Source: Arcuatula senhousia
Taxonomy: Eukaryota > Mollusca > Bivalvia > Mytilida > Mytilidae
Assembly: GCA_963971305.1 (NCBI GenBank)
Contig: OZ020311.1
Location: 4,092,001 to 4,156,000 of the forward strand
Direction of reading: 5' to 3'
DNA: 64,000 nt
The position numbers and the translations under genes were made by a program. Below, piece by piece: positions 42,001-53,474 of the stretch. Below the pieces are notes generated by a model. It had not been told where the DNA came from and did not search any database. It worked only from the letters and a program-made list of their open reading frames with translations. Each line of letters starts with the position of its first letter. Within the stretch, counting starts at the first letter, position 1.

Positions 42001-43330
42001 AACCTTAGAACCTTATAAGTCATTTCTAGATTATTACGACCTAGTGAGGGACTTTGATTTTATCATTAACAAAACGGTTGACGACCGAAATCCAAATTGT
42101 AACAAAAACCGTTTTTGAAATATTGTTTTAAGATCAAACGTTATATTTTCCTCTTTAAATTATCAAAAATTACTGTGATAAATCGGAAATTCTGGATATC
42201 TTAAACAGATTACTTCGTTTTCGAATTAATTTGAAAAATTTTGAATTGTTCTTACAATTGTAACGGTTAGATATATTTTGAAGGAAGCAGAGGTACCAAT
42301 GGGGTATCCGAATATCAAAAGTCCGAAAGGGCAGAGACAAAACCAGTAAACACCAACAGGAACAGGACAAAAACAGACAAACTTTATAAGACTCAAAACA
42401 CCCATTTGTTTACATATATAAGGTCAAACTTTGTGGTTTTGAGTGCTGTGACACTGGTAATTAAAGGCTGTGTTGACTTTTCATCATTAAAATCCTATCT
42501 TTTGGGGCTTAAAAAGCTAGAATTATGCAATTTGTTTTAATAAAAGCATGTTTTTAGCATGAAAGGACTATAGACAACACATTTAATATGCAACTTCTCT
42601 AGTCAGAGGGTTAATCATGAAAATGGTCAGGCATTATAACCAATTTCAGGCAAAATGGTGAAATTTTGCTCGCAAAAAAGCTTAGATTTTGACACAATAT
42701 GACATTTCTGGGTGATGATGTTGGCTTTTAATCCATGTGCCTGTGTTTCTAATCTTATTGTTAATGCATTTATTCTAGTTGGTGACTTTTTTACTTGAAT
42801 TCATTATTTTATTGAAAAAAGTCCCCACATGACCTTTCCAGTAAACATGACTTCTTTAGAAGTCAAAATTTGGACATTTATCATTTTTCTAAATAGTTTA
42901 CTTCTTAAAATGATCTTTGTTACTTCTTTTAATAGTTTCCTACCTCAAACAATCTCATTAGAGATATATTTTTCAAGCTAAGCTTCATATTAAACGAAAA
43001 CTGTGCCAAATTCTCCCAATTTCAGAAATAGCATTGAAATTCCCAGACACTCAATTATGGTTTCAAATGACCAGAAAATGTGCAATAAAGAGTTATCTTT
43101 CCCAATTGAATTTGGATTTTTAAGGATGTCATTAAATTTCTTCATTGCTGTGACATCAATTTGAGACCAAAATCAACCCCTAAAAGTGAATAGAACACAC
43201 ACACACAATACTTGTTCATATGTACTATCTTTAATAGAACTATATTCGTGGACAACGAAAATCCAGGGGCGATAATTGTGTACTCGTACCAGTTGGAATC
43301 CTACCTTTCTTTTAGGTTATTAGGTCATGT
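42001..43330. other. No gene; Penelope-like tail scrap at about 42275-42370 (minus)
   Basis: GAGGTACCAATGGGGTATCC and AAAAGTCCGAAAGGGCAGAG at 42290-42345 are the reversed non-coding tail of the RT family. The remainder is AT-rich with a short CA run near 43197. Nothing else recognised. Confidence 0.5.
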
Positions 43331-43420
43331 TACATTTCGACCAATATCTACACTCATCTGAGAGGTAGAAATCCCATATTTGTCTATGAGCGTATGATGT
43401 CTACCATCTTTCATAAGTCT
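43331..43420 (-). mobile_element. Penelope-like RT C-terminal scrap
   Basis: Minus-strand codons for the GRHHTLIDKYGIS..QMS segment are recognisable (CCCATATTTGTCTATGAGCG inverted). The RT region upstream is displaced by the LINE fragment that follows at 43430. Confidence 0.6.
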
Positions 43421-43570
43421 TGATACATGGTTTTTTTTATATCAATCAACTTTTATTGCCATATAAATCTCTGGGTTTGTGACAAACACAAGTAAAACAA
43501 TAAAATTTCTAAACAGCAAGTATATACACATTTAACATATGAAACAATACCAATGTACATAAGTTAAAGT

Positions 43571-44833
43571 TTAAAGGTCCCCTGTCTTCAGTGCTAACGA
43601 CTGTTTTAATAAGGCACCAGTGTTTTCTACTTGCTGAAAGGTTGATGGAGACAAAATGTATCTTATTTTACTACTTTCATTTAATGTTTCAAAGTTTAAA
43701 AAATTATTTTCTGTTTTTGCCTTTTCAATATATGTTTTTCTTGCTTCACGGTTTCTATTGCATTCTAGTAGGAAGTGTTTTTCATCTTCAACTACATTAC
43801 ATAATTGACATACCCGGTTTTCTCTTGGTATTTTCAAATATCTGCCTTTTTCAATTAAAAGACAGTGATTACTTATTCTTAATTTTGTAATAAGTTTTCG
43901 ATATTCAAAGAATTTTGATTTCAGATAAAATTTACAATCCAAAGATGGATTCAATGATTTATATAAAAACAGTTTACTATTGTTATCAATATTTCTTATC
44001 TTCTTCTCAAATATATTAGCATAATAATATTCCATTGAGTTTTTTAGTTTATTTTTCATTTTAATTATTTGATTTTCTGATAATTCACTAAAATCTGGAA
44101 TAGCTAAGCCTGTTTCTTTAGCAACCATTTTGGCAAAGGTAAACCAACTGTATATTCCTGATGAATCTAATTGTTTGGTCAAAATGAAGGATTCTTTTAG
44201 TAATGGGTTTATGTTTTTTTATATTTAAGAGTCTTATAAGATAGAGTAGAGTTTGGACCTTTATTTTCAGTTCTAGTGGTTTTCTACCTAGCTCTGTTCT
44301 AACAGCTAAGTTAGAAGATGTTTTATTTGTTCCCAAAACATATTTGCAAAAACTTAAATGTAGTTTTTCAATGCATGATTTATCAGTAAAAGAAAGATAA
44401 TCAATATTACTACCAGATAATTCTGATCGTTTTAGTGCTCTATAGAAGGTAATGTACGTGTCCATATAAGTTATTTCTGAATTATATGTTGCTATTGGAC
44501 TGACCATGGTATCAAATAAGCTATTTGCTACATTTATAGGCAAATATTTTAATGAACCTGTGTATGATTGTATTGAAAATAATACTTTTCTAGCTTTTTA
44601 ACCAGTTCATCAGAGCTATGAGATAAGTCACCATTACTTTTTATTTTTATCCCTAGAAAGGTATATTCATTTACATTTGTTAAATTTTGATTTTGATATT
44701 GAAAAACAATATTTTCTGCTTTAACAAACAAATAAAATCTTCTACATTCGGGACTTCTCTTTGGCCATGCACCTAATTTAAAGAATCCCCTGAGTAGTTC
44801 TGAATGGACTTTCATCCAATCACATCTATTCAT
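43571..44833 (-). pseudogene. 5'-truncated LINE reverse transcriptase, C-terminal part
   Basis: Minus-strand pieces in order. 44833-44549: RT thumb (VNEYTFLGIKIKSNGDLSHS). 44543-44118: connection region (LHLSFCKYVLGTNKTSSNLA, RTELGRKPLELKI). 44182-43571: C-terminal domain with LRISNHCLLIEKGRYLKIPR and a Cys/His knuckle CQLCNVVEDEKHFLLEC, ending at the stop at 43571. Frameshifts lie between 44549 and 44543 and in the overlap near 44150. The catalytic palm and endonuclease are absent. The family differs from the 24-27 kb LINE; it is the type with an 'LRISNH..IE.GRY' tail common in invertebrates. 5' truncation is typical of target-primed reverse transcription. Confidence 0.75.
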
Positions 44834-46035
44834 TATACTTTCAGATTTATTTTTAAATGAGAACTGATTTCTTTTAGCCTCTAACCAAACTCATCGTACA
44901 ATACATAATATGGTACAATTTAAAGACATAGAACCTATGAATTTCACAATTTTTTTCACATTGAATAAAAAGAACATATATCAAAAGTATACCTTCTAAA
45001 ACTTATTTTTATTGACATAAAAACTCAATTTTTTTAAGCTTTATATAAAATTATCATATTTTGAATCTTCGCGTTGATTAAAAACCGTTACTCACATAAC
45101 CTTAACTGGGTAATGGTAAACTGTGAAACCAAATGCGAAAACAAAACGAAATCGGTAAAGTAAGAAAAAGACTGGTGTCGGGTAAAATCGATTCAGTTTT
45201 CTTTTTTTCTATTTCGCTCGATTTCGTTTCCTATCTTTACAGATTTCGGTTGCTTAATTTTACTGTTTTCGTTTCCTTCTGTGCCGATTTTGTTTTCCTT
45301 CCGTTCCGTCTTGATTTCTTTTCGTTTCTCAGTTTACCGGCACGCAAGTGTTTACATTTTATAATTAGTTTGTCCTCATTTTTGACATTGCGTATTTTAT
45401 GCAGTTTTCTCTCGAAAAGAATACTTTCTTGTAATTTTCTTTAAACTAACAGTGTCTTGAAAGGTTTTACACTGTATACTTCAAAAAGTGTGAATTTCAT
45501 TATTTTTTAAAAATTGCGAAAATGATAGGTTCTATGTCTTTAACATTTTTGTTTGGTGAATTTAGTCAATATCGTTATATATATCGGGCTATTGTTTAAT
45601 AGTTTCCTAGTATTTTATATGATTTAAGGACAATTCTTTTTTTTTTCAAAAGTATAAAAATAGCATCATATTCTTAAATCCTAGATCAACAGGCAGCTAA
45701 TTTCATAATATTATTATAATTATGTATAAAAGTTTCATAAGAGTTTTTTTTTGTATTTAGTTTGACATATAAAATCCTTAATAAGCAAAATCGAATCAAA
45801 CAAATATCTTTATTGGACATAGTAAGACATGTTATCTGTAATCCAACTTAAAAAACATATAACAGCAACAAAGAAATTTACAAAGGAAGATAGCGATAGC
45901 TATACAATATATGGTGATAATGCATACAGGAGCAACAATATTTATTCAGATATTCAACATCTATGGATAGAGAATTAGATATTTTTGAAATCTATGTCAG
46001 TTTAAGCAAAAATTTCGTTCAAGAACATAAAAATA
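44834..46035. other. No gene; low-complexity A/T and GAAA-rich stretch at about 45120-45340
   Basis: 45128-45340 contains AAACGAAATCGGTAAAG-type and inverse TTTCGCTCGATTTCGTTTCC-type sequence, vaguely mirror-like. Around 45800 the minus strand reads TATGTCCAATAAAGATATTT, a poly(A) signal that fits the 3' end of the LINE fragment at 46036-46207. Confidence 0.45.
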
Positions 46036-46207
46036 CTAGTACGTTTTGTCTCCTTTAAGTCTTGTGGATTTATTGGTAGATTTATAAATTATAGTCACCA
46101 GTAAATTATTTACGAACTTACTAACAACAGATTTATATCTTTTCTGAAAATCTGTATAACAAGTGCATTTTAAAACAAAGTGTATCTCAGCTTTACAATA
46201 TCTACAA
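46036..46207 (-). pseudogene. LINE C-terminal zinc-knuckle fragment, fused to a retrozyme array
   Basis: Minus-strand codons give CRYCKAEIHFVLKCTCYTDF and continue QKRYKSVVSKFVNN to a stop at 46036. This is the CxxC...H...C tail typical of LINE ORF2. Coding similarity starts at about 46207, exactly where the retrozyme array ends, so this LINE copy is truncated to its last codons and 3' UTR (poly(A) signal near 45795). The N-terminal residues of the apparent frame (from 46236) come from the retrozyme. Confidence 0.7.
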
Positions 46208-46247
46208 AATACAAATGACAACAAAGTTCCAGACAATAAATTTTGTT

Positions 46248-46291
46248 ACGCCTGACGCGCGTTTCGTCTATTCAAGACTCATCAGAGGCGC
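46248..46291 (-). ncRNA. Type I hammerhead ribozyme, minus array copy 1
   Basis: All core boxes and stems are as in the plus array. Predicted cleavage is between 46254 and 46253. Confidence 0.9.
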
Positions 46292-46604
46292 TCTACCAAA
46301 AATAATGAAAATGCCAAACACTTTATGATTATGAAGAGCATAGAACAGTAAAACCAAAAATACCAAACTGGGGAACCAAATTATTAATAAGATGATCAAC
46401 CTATGACTGAGGTAGGAAGAACCTTAGGGTTTTAACAATTTTGAAATTTAAACGGAAAATTTAAAGCTTTGGTGCGTATTCTACACAAAAGTGTTGGTGC
46501 CGGAGTGGGCTAACCTCGGGGAATTAACACTCCACCAGCAGTGCTAACCTTAACGGGTGTTCGAAATACAAATGACAACAAAGTTCCAGACAATAAATTT
46601 TGTT

Positions 46605-46648
46605 ACGCCTGACGCGCGTTTCGTCTATTCAAGACTCATCAGAGGCGC
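46605..46648 (-). ncRNA. Type I hammerhead ribozyme, minus array copy 2
   Basis: Intact core and stems. Predicted cleavage is between 46611 and 46610. Confidence 0.9.
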
Positions 46649-46962
46649 TCTACCAAAAATAATGAAAATGCCAAACACTTTATGATTATGAAGAGCATAG
46701 AACAGTAAAACCATCAATACCAAACTGGGGAACCAAATTATTACTAAGATGATCAACCTATGTCTGGGATAGGAAGAACCTTAGGGTTTAAACAATTTTG
46801 AAATTTAAACGGATAATTTAAAGCTTTGGTGTGTTCTCCAACACAAAAGTTTTGGTGCCGGAGTGGGCTCACCTCGGGGAATTAAAACTCCGCCAGCAGT
46901 GCTAACCTTCACGGGTGTTCGAAATACATATGACAACAAAGTTCCAGACAATAAATTTTGTT

Positions 46963-47006
46963 ACGCCTGACGCGCGTTTCGTCTATTCAAGACTCATCAG
47001 AGGCGC
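46963..47006 (-). ncRNA. Type I hammerhead ribozyme, minus array copy 3
   Basis: Intact core and stems. Predicted cleavage is between 46969 and 46968. Confidence 0.9.
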
Positions 47007-47320
47007 TCTACCAAAAATAATGAAAATGCCAAACACTTTATGATTATGAAGATCATAGAACAGTAAAACCAAAAATACCAAACTGGGGAACCAAATTATT
47101 ACTAAGATGATCAACCTATGTCTGGGGTAGGAAGAACCTTAGGGTTTAAACAATTTTGAAATTTAAACGAAAAATTTAAAGCTTTGGTGCGTTCTCCAAC
47201 ACAAAAGTGTTGGTGCCGGAGCGGGCTAACCTCGGGGAATTAAAATTCCACCAGCAGTGCTAACCTTCACGGGTGTTCGAAATACATATGACAACAAAGT
47301 TCCAGACAATAAATTTTGTT

Positions 47321-47364
47321 ACGCCTGACGCGCGTTTCGTCTATTCAAGACTCATCAGAGGCGC
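47321..47364 (-). ncRNA. Type I hammerhead ribozyme, minus array copy 4
   Basis: Intact core and stems. Predicted cleavage is between 47327 and 47326. Confidence 0.9.
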
Positions 47365-47678
47365 TCTACCAAAAATAATGAAAATGCCAAACACTTTATG
47401 ATTATGAAGATCATAGAACAGTAAAACCAAAATTACCAAACTGGGGAACCAAATTATTACTAAGATGATCAACCTATGTCTGGGGTAGGAAGAACCTTAG
47501 GGTTTAAACAATTATGAAATTTAAACGGAAAATTTAAAGCTTTGGTGCGTTGTCCAACACAAAAGTGTTGGTGCCGGAGCGGGATAACCTCGGGGAATTA
47601 AAATTCCACCAGCAGTGCTAACCTTCACAGGTGTTCTAAATACAAATGACAACAAAGTTCCAGACAATAAGTTTTGTT

Positions 47679-47722
47679 ACGCCTGACGCGCGTTTCGTCT
47701 ATTCAAGACTCATCAGAGGCGC
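47679..47722 (-). ncRNA. Type I hammerhead ribozyme, minus array copy 5
   Basis: Intact core and stems. Predicted cleavage is between 47685 and 47684. Confidence 0.9.
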
Positions 47723-48035
47723 TCTACCAAAAATAATGAAAATGCCAAACACTTTATGATTATGAAGAGCATAGAACAGTAAAACCAAAAATACCAAACT
47801 GGGGAACCAAATTATTACTAAGATGATCAACCTATGTCTGGGGTAGGAAGAACCTTAGGGTTTAAACAATTTTGAAATTTAAGCGAAAAATTCAAAGCTT
47901 TGGTGCGTTCTCTACACAAAAGTGTTGGTGCCGGAGTGGGCTAACCTCGGGGAATTAACACTCCACCAGCAGTGATAACCTTCACGGGTGTTCGAAATAC
48001 AAATGACAACAAAGTTCCAGACAATAAATTTTGTT

Positions 48036-48079
48036 ACGCCTGACACGCGTTTCGTCTATTCAAGACTCATCAGAGGCGC
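48036..48079 (-). ncRNA. Type I hammerhead ribozyme, minus array copy 6, stem III variant
   Basis: The core is intact. The stem III palindrome changes from ACGCGCGT to ACGCGTGT, which keeps the two closing pairs but breaks the inner self-complementarity. Confidence 0.85.
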
Positions 48080-48393
48080 TCTACCAAAAATAATGAAAAT
48101 GCCAAACACTTTATGATTATGAAGAGCATAGAACAGTAAAACCATCAATACCAAACTGGGGAACCAAATTATTACTAAGATGATCAACCTATGTCTGGGA
48201 TAGGAAGAACCTTAGGGTTTAAACAATTTTGAAATTTAAACGGATAATTTAAAGCTTTGGTGTGTTCTCCAACACAAAAGTTTTGGTGCCGGAGCGGGCT
48301 CACCTCGGGGAATTAAAACTCCGCCAGCAGTGCTAACCTTCACGGGTGTTCGAAATACATATGACAACAAAGTTCCAGACAATAAATTTTGTT

Positions 48394-48437
48394 ACGCCTG
48401 ACGCGCGTTTCGTCTATTCAAGACTCATCAGAGGCTC
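48394..48437 (-). ncRNA. Type I hammerhead ribozyme, minus array copy 7, stem I variant
   Basis: The core is intact. Stem I 5' strand reads GAGCCT instead of GCGCCT, introducing one A-G mismatch with AGGCGT. Confidence 0.85.
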
Positions 48438-48667
48438 TCTACCAAAAATAATGAAAATGCCAAACACTTTATGATTATGAAGAGCATAGAACAGTAAAAC
48501 CAAAAATACCAAACTGGGGAACCAAATTATTACTCAGATGATCAACCTATGTCTGGGTTAGGAAGAACCTTAGGGTTTAAACAATTTTGAAATTTAAACG
48601 GATAATTTAAAGCTTTGGTGTGTTCTCCAACACAAAAGTGTTGGTGCCGAAGCGGGCTAACCTCGGG

Positions 48668-49079
48668 TCTGCAGGGATAGGTGGTATGTTATACCTTACT
48701 GTTTCAATAACAAAAGGATATGCACTCATTCTAAGCTTCGATAAATGAAATAGCAGGATCTTTTATATCTTGACCAAAGACAAGATACATCTGTAGTCCG
48801 AAACAAATTTTGCTATAGTTCGAGCCTGAAACATATTTTGCTATACAATCGATGTTTCACTACTTCATTTATTTTAATAAAGTATAGTTGATTTTTTACT
48901 ATCTAACTGAATAATATAGTTGAAACTTATTCAAGAATGCCTATGCTTTTATAACTAGAGATATTAATTCAAAATTGCTGAACAAGATGTTAATTATTTT
49001 TAACATTTCGCGTTTTTTTGTTGTTGCACACATGGAAAACTAGGAAAATTGAACTCTACGTCATTACAACTTACCAAGA
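48668..49079. other. No gene; sequence beyond the 5' end of the array
   Basis: It begins abruptly with TCTGCAGGGATAGGTGG. AT-rich with nothing recognisable. Confidence 0.4.
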
Positions 49080-50450
49080 GTGGAAACTTATATATAACTG
49101 CAATGAAACTTTAACAACGATCCACTGTGTCTTTTTTGAAAACTCTTCTTATATTTTAGTACTTATATAACTGTTACATAAAAAAATATAGGATGTAGTT
49201 TAAAATTGTTTGCTTAGGGCTTTATTGGTGTTCAAAACAAACAAATTTAACCAAATGTTAGAAAGATCAATTGAAATAATTGTTCGTGTAATACATTTCG
49301 ATAATGTTTGTTTATATTGATGTTTAAAGGTGTTATATAATTTAACTGCTTGCTTTGTTTTGTGGTTATTGAAAATCGTTTTCAATTGTCGACTTAGTAA
49401 TATGTATTTCACACTCGATGCATAGACCAAGAGTATACTATCGTGTTTTTGTGCAGCGTTTTCCTCGATATGAACAGAATTCAGTTTAAACCCTTGCTAG
49501 GGTCGCTCTAAACTTGCAGTGAGGTGTGAGCGTTAGTTCAATATTGAAAGCCTTCCTGATGAAGAACAGCAATAAATGCATGAAACTCGAAAAGAACGAG
49601 AGTAAATGCAACTTTGCTTGCTGATTTGTTTCCACATTCATATAAAGCATGCTTCTTACAATCTCTTCTTGACAAAAAAGATCGTAAACTAGCTTTCTCA
49701 TTCAACCTTACATTCCGTTATATTGATGATGTCCTTTCACTTAACAATTCTCGATTTGGTGACTTTCTCCATCTCATATATCTCCAGGAGCTTGAGATAA
49801 AGTACACAACGGATTCTAGGAAGTCTGCTTTATATTTAGATCTACATCTCTAAATTGTCTCTCAAGGAAGACTTTCAACAAAGCTTTATGACAAACGTGA
49901 TGACTTCAACTTTCTAATCGTCAACTTCCCCTTTTTATGAAGCAACATTACGTCCGCTACTGCTTGTGGAATCTTCGTATCACAGTTGATTCGTTATTCC
50001 AGAGCTTGTGGAAATTACATCTTGGTAGAGTGTCACGTTCGACACAGAAATTGCTGACCCAGGGTTATGTTGTTCCACGGTTAATGTTTTCATTCAAGAA
50101 ATGTTACGGTAGACACCGTGCACTCGTAGACAAATATGGGATTTCTACCAATCAAATGAATGCAGATGTTAGTTTGTCGTAGAAATTTGTTTTGTCTTCC
50201 TTTACCGGATTTGACACACTGAATTGGAAATTAGCAACACGACGGGTGTGCTATAGCAGGCAGGAACCGCTTCCTCTTCCAGAGCACCTGAGACACTCTT
50301 GTCAGGACCCGTGTTCGCGTTGTTGATTTCTGTCCGGTTGATTTTTGGATTTGAGTTTCTTTGTGCTGTGTTTGATCGTGTTTACCGATTTCGTCGTTTC
50401 CCTTTCGGACTTTTGACACTTGAATGCCCCAATGGTGCCTCTTTGCTTCT
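49080..50450 (+). pseudogene. Penelope-like RT copy (paralogue of 16791-18130)
   Basis: The RT from 49614 reads LLADLFLHSYKACFLQSLLD, FRYIDDVLSLNNSRF (catalytic YIDD intact here) and HLIYLQELEIKYTTDSRKSA. It stops at 49851 where CGAAATT has become TAAATTG, then continues in broken frames to QKLLTQGYVVPRLMFSFKK and KYGISTNQMNADVSLS (stop 50180-50182). The non-coding tail runs to about 50450. It shares the truncated 5' joint (AACGAGAGTAAATGCAACTT) and the deletion near 50020 with the 17 kb copy. Upstream flank 49080-49600 is collinear with 16800-17320. Confidence 0.8.
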
Positions 50451-51670
50451 TCAAAAGAATAAGCACTTTTTCTTTTTTAAGGTTACTCGTCACGTTGCAG
50501 GAGATCGAATTTGCAGGCGATCGCTTTCTTCACACTTTACAGTTCTATTCCACATGAACAGCTGGAATCGCGATTGGCAAAGCTGATTAAACGCAGCTTT
50601 TTCAAAAAGAATGGAAAACGCAGGTACAAATATTAAGTAGTCGATTATACCAAGACTTACTTTGTCATCAATGAGTCTAAGAAAAAGAACAAATTTACAG
50701 AAGACCAAATAATCGACATGCTCAACTTTCTTATTAACAACATATTTGTTCAGTTTGTTGGGCGTGTTTTTCAACAAAAAATAGGGATTGCAATGGACAC
50801 TATTTGTGCACCTTTGCTTGCTGATTTGTTTCTTCATTCATATGAAGCAGATTTCTTACAATCTCTCCTTGACAAAAAAGACCGTAGACTAACTCCTTTT
50901 CAACCTAACGTTCCGTTATATTGATGATATCATTTCACTAAACAATTCTCGATTTGGTGACTTTCTCCATCTCATATATCCCCAGGAGCTTAAGATAAAG
51001 GATACAACGGATTCTAGAAAGTCTGCTTCATATTTAGATCTACATCTCGAAATTGACTCTCAAGGAAGACTTTCAACAGGACTCTATTACAATCGTGATG
51101 ACTTCAACTCTCCAATCATCAAGATTCCCTTCTTGTGTAGCAACATTCCGTCTGCTCCAGCTTATGGAGTTTACGTATCTCGATTGATTCGTAACTCCAG
51201 AGCGTGCGGGACTTACATCGATTTCCTTAGCAGAGCGACACGTCTGACGCAAAAATTGCTCACACAGGGTTATGTTCCTTCTCGGTTGCTCTCTTCACTC
51301 AAGAAATTTTACGGAAGACAACATGCACTTATAGTCAAATATGGAATTTCGATCTCTCAGATGAGTGCAGATGTTGGTTTGTCATAAGTTTTTTTGTCTT
51401 CCTTTACCGGATATGAGACATTGAATGGAGTATTGGCAACGTGACGGTGTGCTAAAGCAAGCAGGGACTGCTTACTCTTCCGGAGCACCTGTTTTCACTC
51501 TTTGAGTGGAGTTCGCGTTATTGACTGATATTGAGTTAATTTGTGTTTCCATGTTTTACATGTTGTCTGTTTTTGTCCCGTTCTTGTTGGTGTTTACTGC
51601 TTTTGTCTCTGCCCTTTCGGACTTTTGACATTCGGATACCCCATTTGTAACTCTGCTTCTAGTATGACTT
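50451..51670 (+). pseudogene. Penelope-like RT copy, the most complete in the window
   Basis: Its head (GTTGCAGGAGATCGAATTTG) is joined head to tail to the preceding copy. Pieces: SRLAKLIKRSFFKKNG-like start near 50570, FLINNIFVQFVGRVFQQKIG, a degraded GIPMGTN box (IAMDTICAPLLADLFLHSYE), then a 2-bp deletion and frame change at about 50897. Next come RYIDDIISLNNSRFGDF, SYLDLHLEIDSQGRL, IPSAPAYGVYVSRLIRNSRA, LTQKLLTQGYVPSRL and KYGISISQMSADVGLS, with a stop at 51385-51387. A conserved 270-base non-coding tail ends near 51670. No GIY-YIG endonuclease codons are found between the RT end and the tail. Confidence 0.8.
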
Positions 51671-53474
51671 AAATCCGGTTGAGGATGGCAAAACTAATAA
51701 ACATCTCGGGCAAACCAACATCTGTATTCATCTGATTTCGTATTCGACTCACTCATTAGTTTATCTTAAGGAGAGCTAGTTAAAGCCATGCGCGCTGGAT
51801 TTTTCAATTCTTCTCTCAGGTTTTACTTTTGTTCTTTTTGTCGAATAAGGGGTATTCTGGTATAGAGTTCAACCTTTACGACAATACTATAAAGATAGAA
51901 CATAAATTCAACATAATACACGATAGTTTAAAACTTCCTCATAATGTATACGAAACAATATTGTCTTAGGTAGCTAATTAAAATTTATATATGATATTCA
52001 TGATACAGGTACATGTATTGTTCTTTTAAAATTTCAATTGCATTGTTACATTGTATACTTTATTCATTTACGTCATTAGAGGGTTAAAACCATTGAGTTA
52101 TATACATTCTTCATCATTTATCCTTAATATGTTTTATGTTCATTTCAGATTGACTGTGGTCATTGTTCAATTATAAAGACATTTGAATAAATGGACCAAG
52201 CTCTTATTTAGTCATCAACTCTGTTTACCCTTTCTTGTAGAGTAGCTCGAGTAGGGATTTAAGTTCTTTTCTCAGATTGAACTCTAGTCGTTTATTTGTA
52301 ACTGGAGTAGAGTAGGTCAAGCAAGAATACAGCTTAAGCGAATATAAATCCGGTATTTGTTTTCAATCACATAATGTATTCCGTAAAATTTCTTGAGTGA
52401 CGACAAGAAATGTCGAGAAACGTCGATGCTACACAAAAAAATAAAGTTGACTATTGACACGATTACGTTATCAACAATGTAATAGAGCTTTAAAGAATGT
52501 TATCGAAAGTGCTGATTGGGGCATCCTACCATCTTTTCAAAACTTTTCATGCAAATGTTGACTATATCATTTCTGACCAGCTGAATTCAATGTTTGGTGA
52601 TTTAATTGTTCATAAATTTTTCGTGAAATTAAATGTTAAAACTGATTTAGTCTCGAACCCAAACTCATACTACCAAGGTAGTGAGTCTGGGAAAACACCT
52701 ATTGATTTCTTGTAACCACTAGGTGGCGATCGTTATACCTTTTAAACTTTACCACGTGTGTATATGACGTGTTTAGCATACAAAATTCATTTCAATCTAA
52801 AATGAACCAACTTTAGAAACTCAACGTTTCATTGGCCATCCTTGGTTTTTGAAAACTGGTTCTGTAAAATCAAGAATCGGATTGGCCGAATATGCATGGT
52901 TTTGTAATCAAGAATGTCCCCATTTTTGACTCCAATAAACATAAACAATTTCCAAAACCAAGTAGACGCCCGTGAGTACAATTTAACCATAAAGCGATTT
53001 TTTTTATAGTTTACAAAACCATCATGTGTTCAAAAATGTAAAATAGGATGTCTTATTATAAAATAAGAAATAGTATGTTATTTGAAAACAGCTCACATCT
53101 ATTCGAGAAGTTATCTCGCTGTTGCATTTGCATAAATTCACTGGACCATAGGCACGGAATTCTGAACATACGGTTGAATGATTTTCGTCGAACACTATGA
53201 TAAAGCCTGAAAGTACTCCGAATGCACACATAACAAAATAGGTAATGGGACTGTCCCAGACTCTTATCATCATTGATAAGCGTCTGGGTGACCGAGACTA
53301 AAACTGATTAGGATAGTCATATACTTGTATAAGACCTTATTCTTCAAACACTTAAGTTTTTGATCATCAAAAAAGATTCTAAGCTTTAAACAAATTTCTG
53401 CTTTAAAAAAGGTAATAAAAACGGTGTTTCCCATTTTCATACAATCTGAATTGGCAAGGACATGTCTACGATAC
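51671..53474. other. No gene recognised
   Basis: The 72-codon frame at 52497-52715 has no family resemblance. Small matches to other repeats were not noticed. Ordinary AT-rich intergenic DNA. Confidence 0.4.

Larger units (their letters stand above)
46205..48667 (-). mobile_element. Retrozyme tandem array, 6.9 units of 357-358 bp
   Basis: The marker GTTCCAGACAATAA starts at 46226, 46583, 46941, 47299, 47657, 48014 and 48372 (intervals 357, 358, 358, 358, 357, 358). Seven hammerheads lie on the minus strand, all with intact core boxes. Units differ by scattered substitutions, for example ATCAATACC against AAAATACC near 46710 and 48145. That shared pair of variants in units 2 and 6 suggests a higher-order pattern. 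The array starts (5', minus) abruptly at 48667 inside the unit and ends at CATTTGTATTTTG, joined to a LINE tail. Confidence 0.92.

Noticed and set aside
52497..52715. 72-codon frame in an otherwise empty region
   Set aside because: No recognisable motif, no splice or promoter context; length is within chance expectation for AT-rich DNA of this size.
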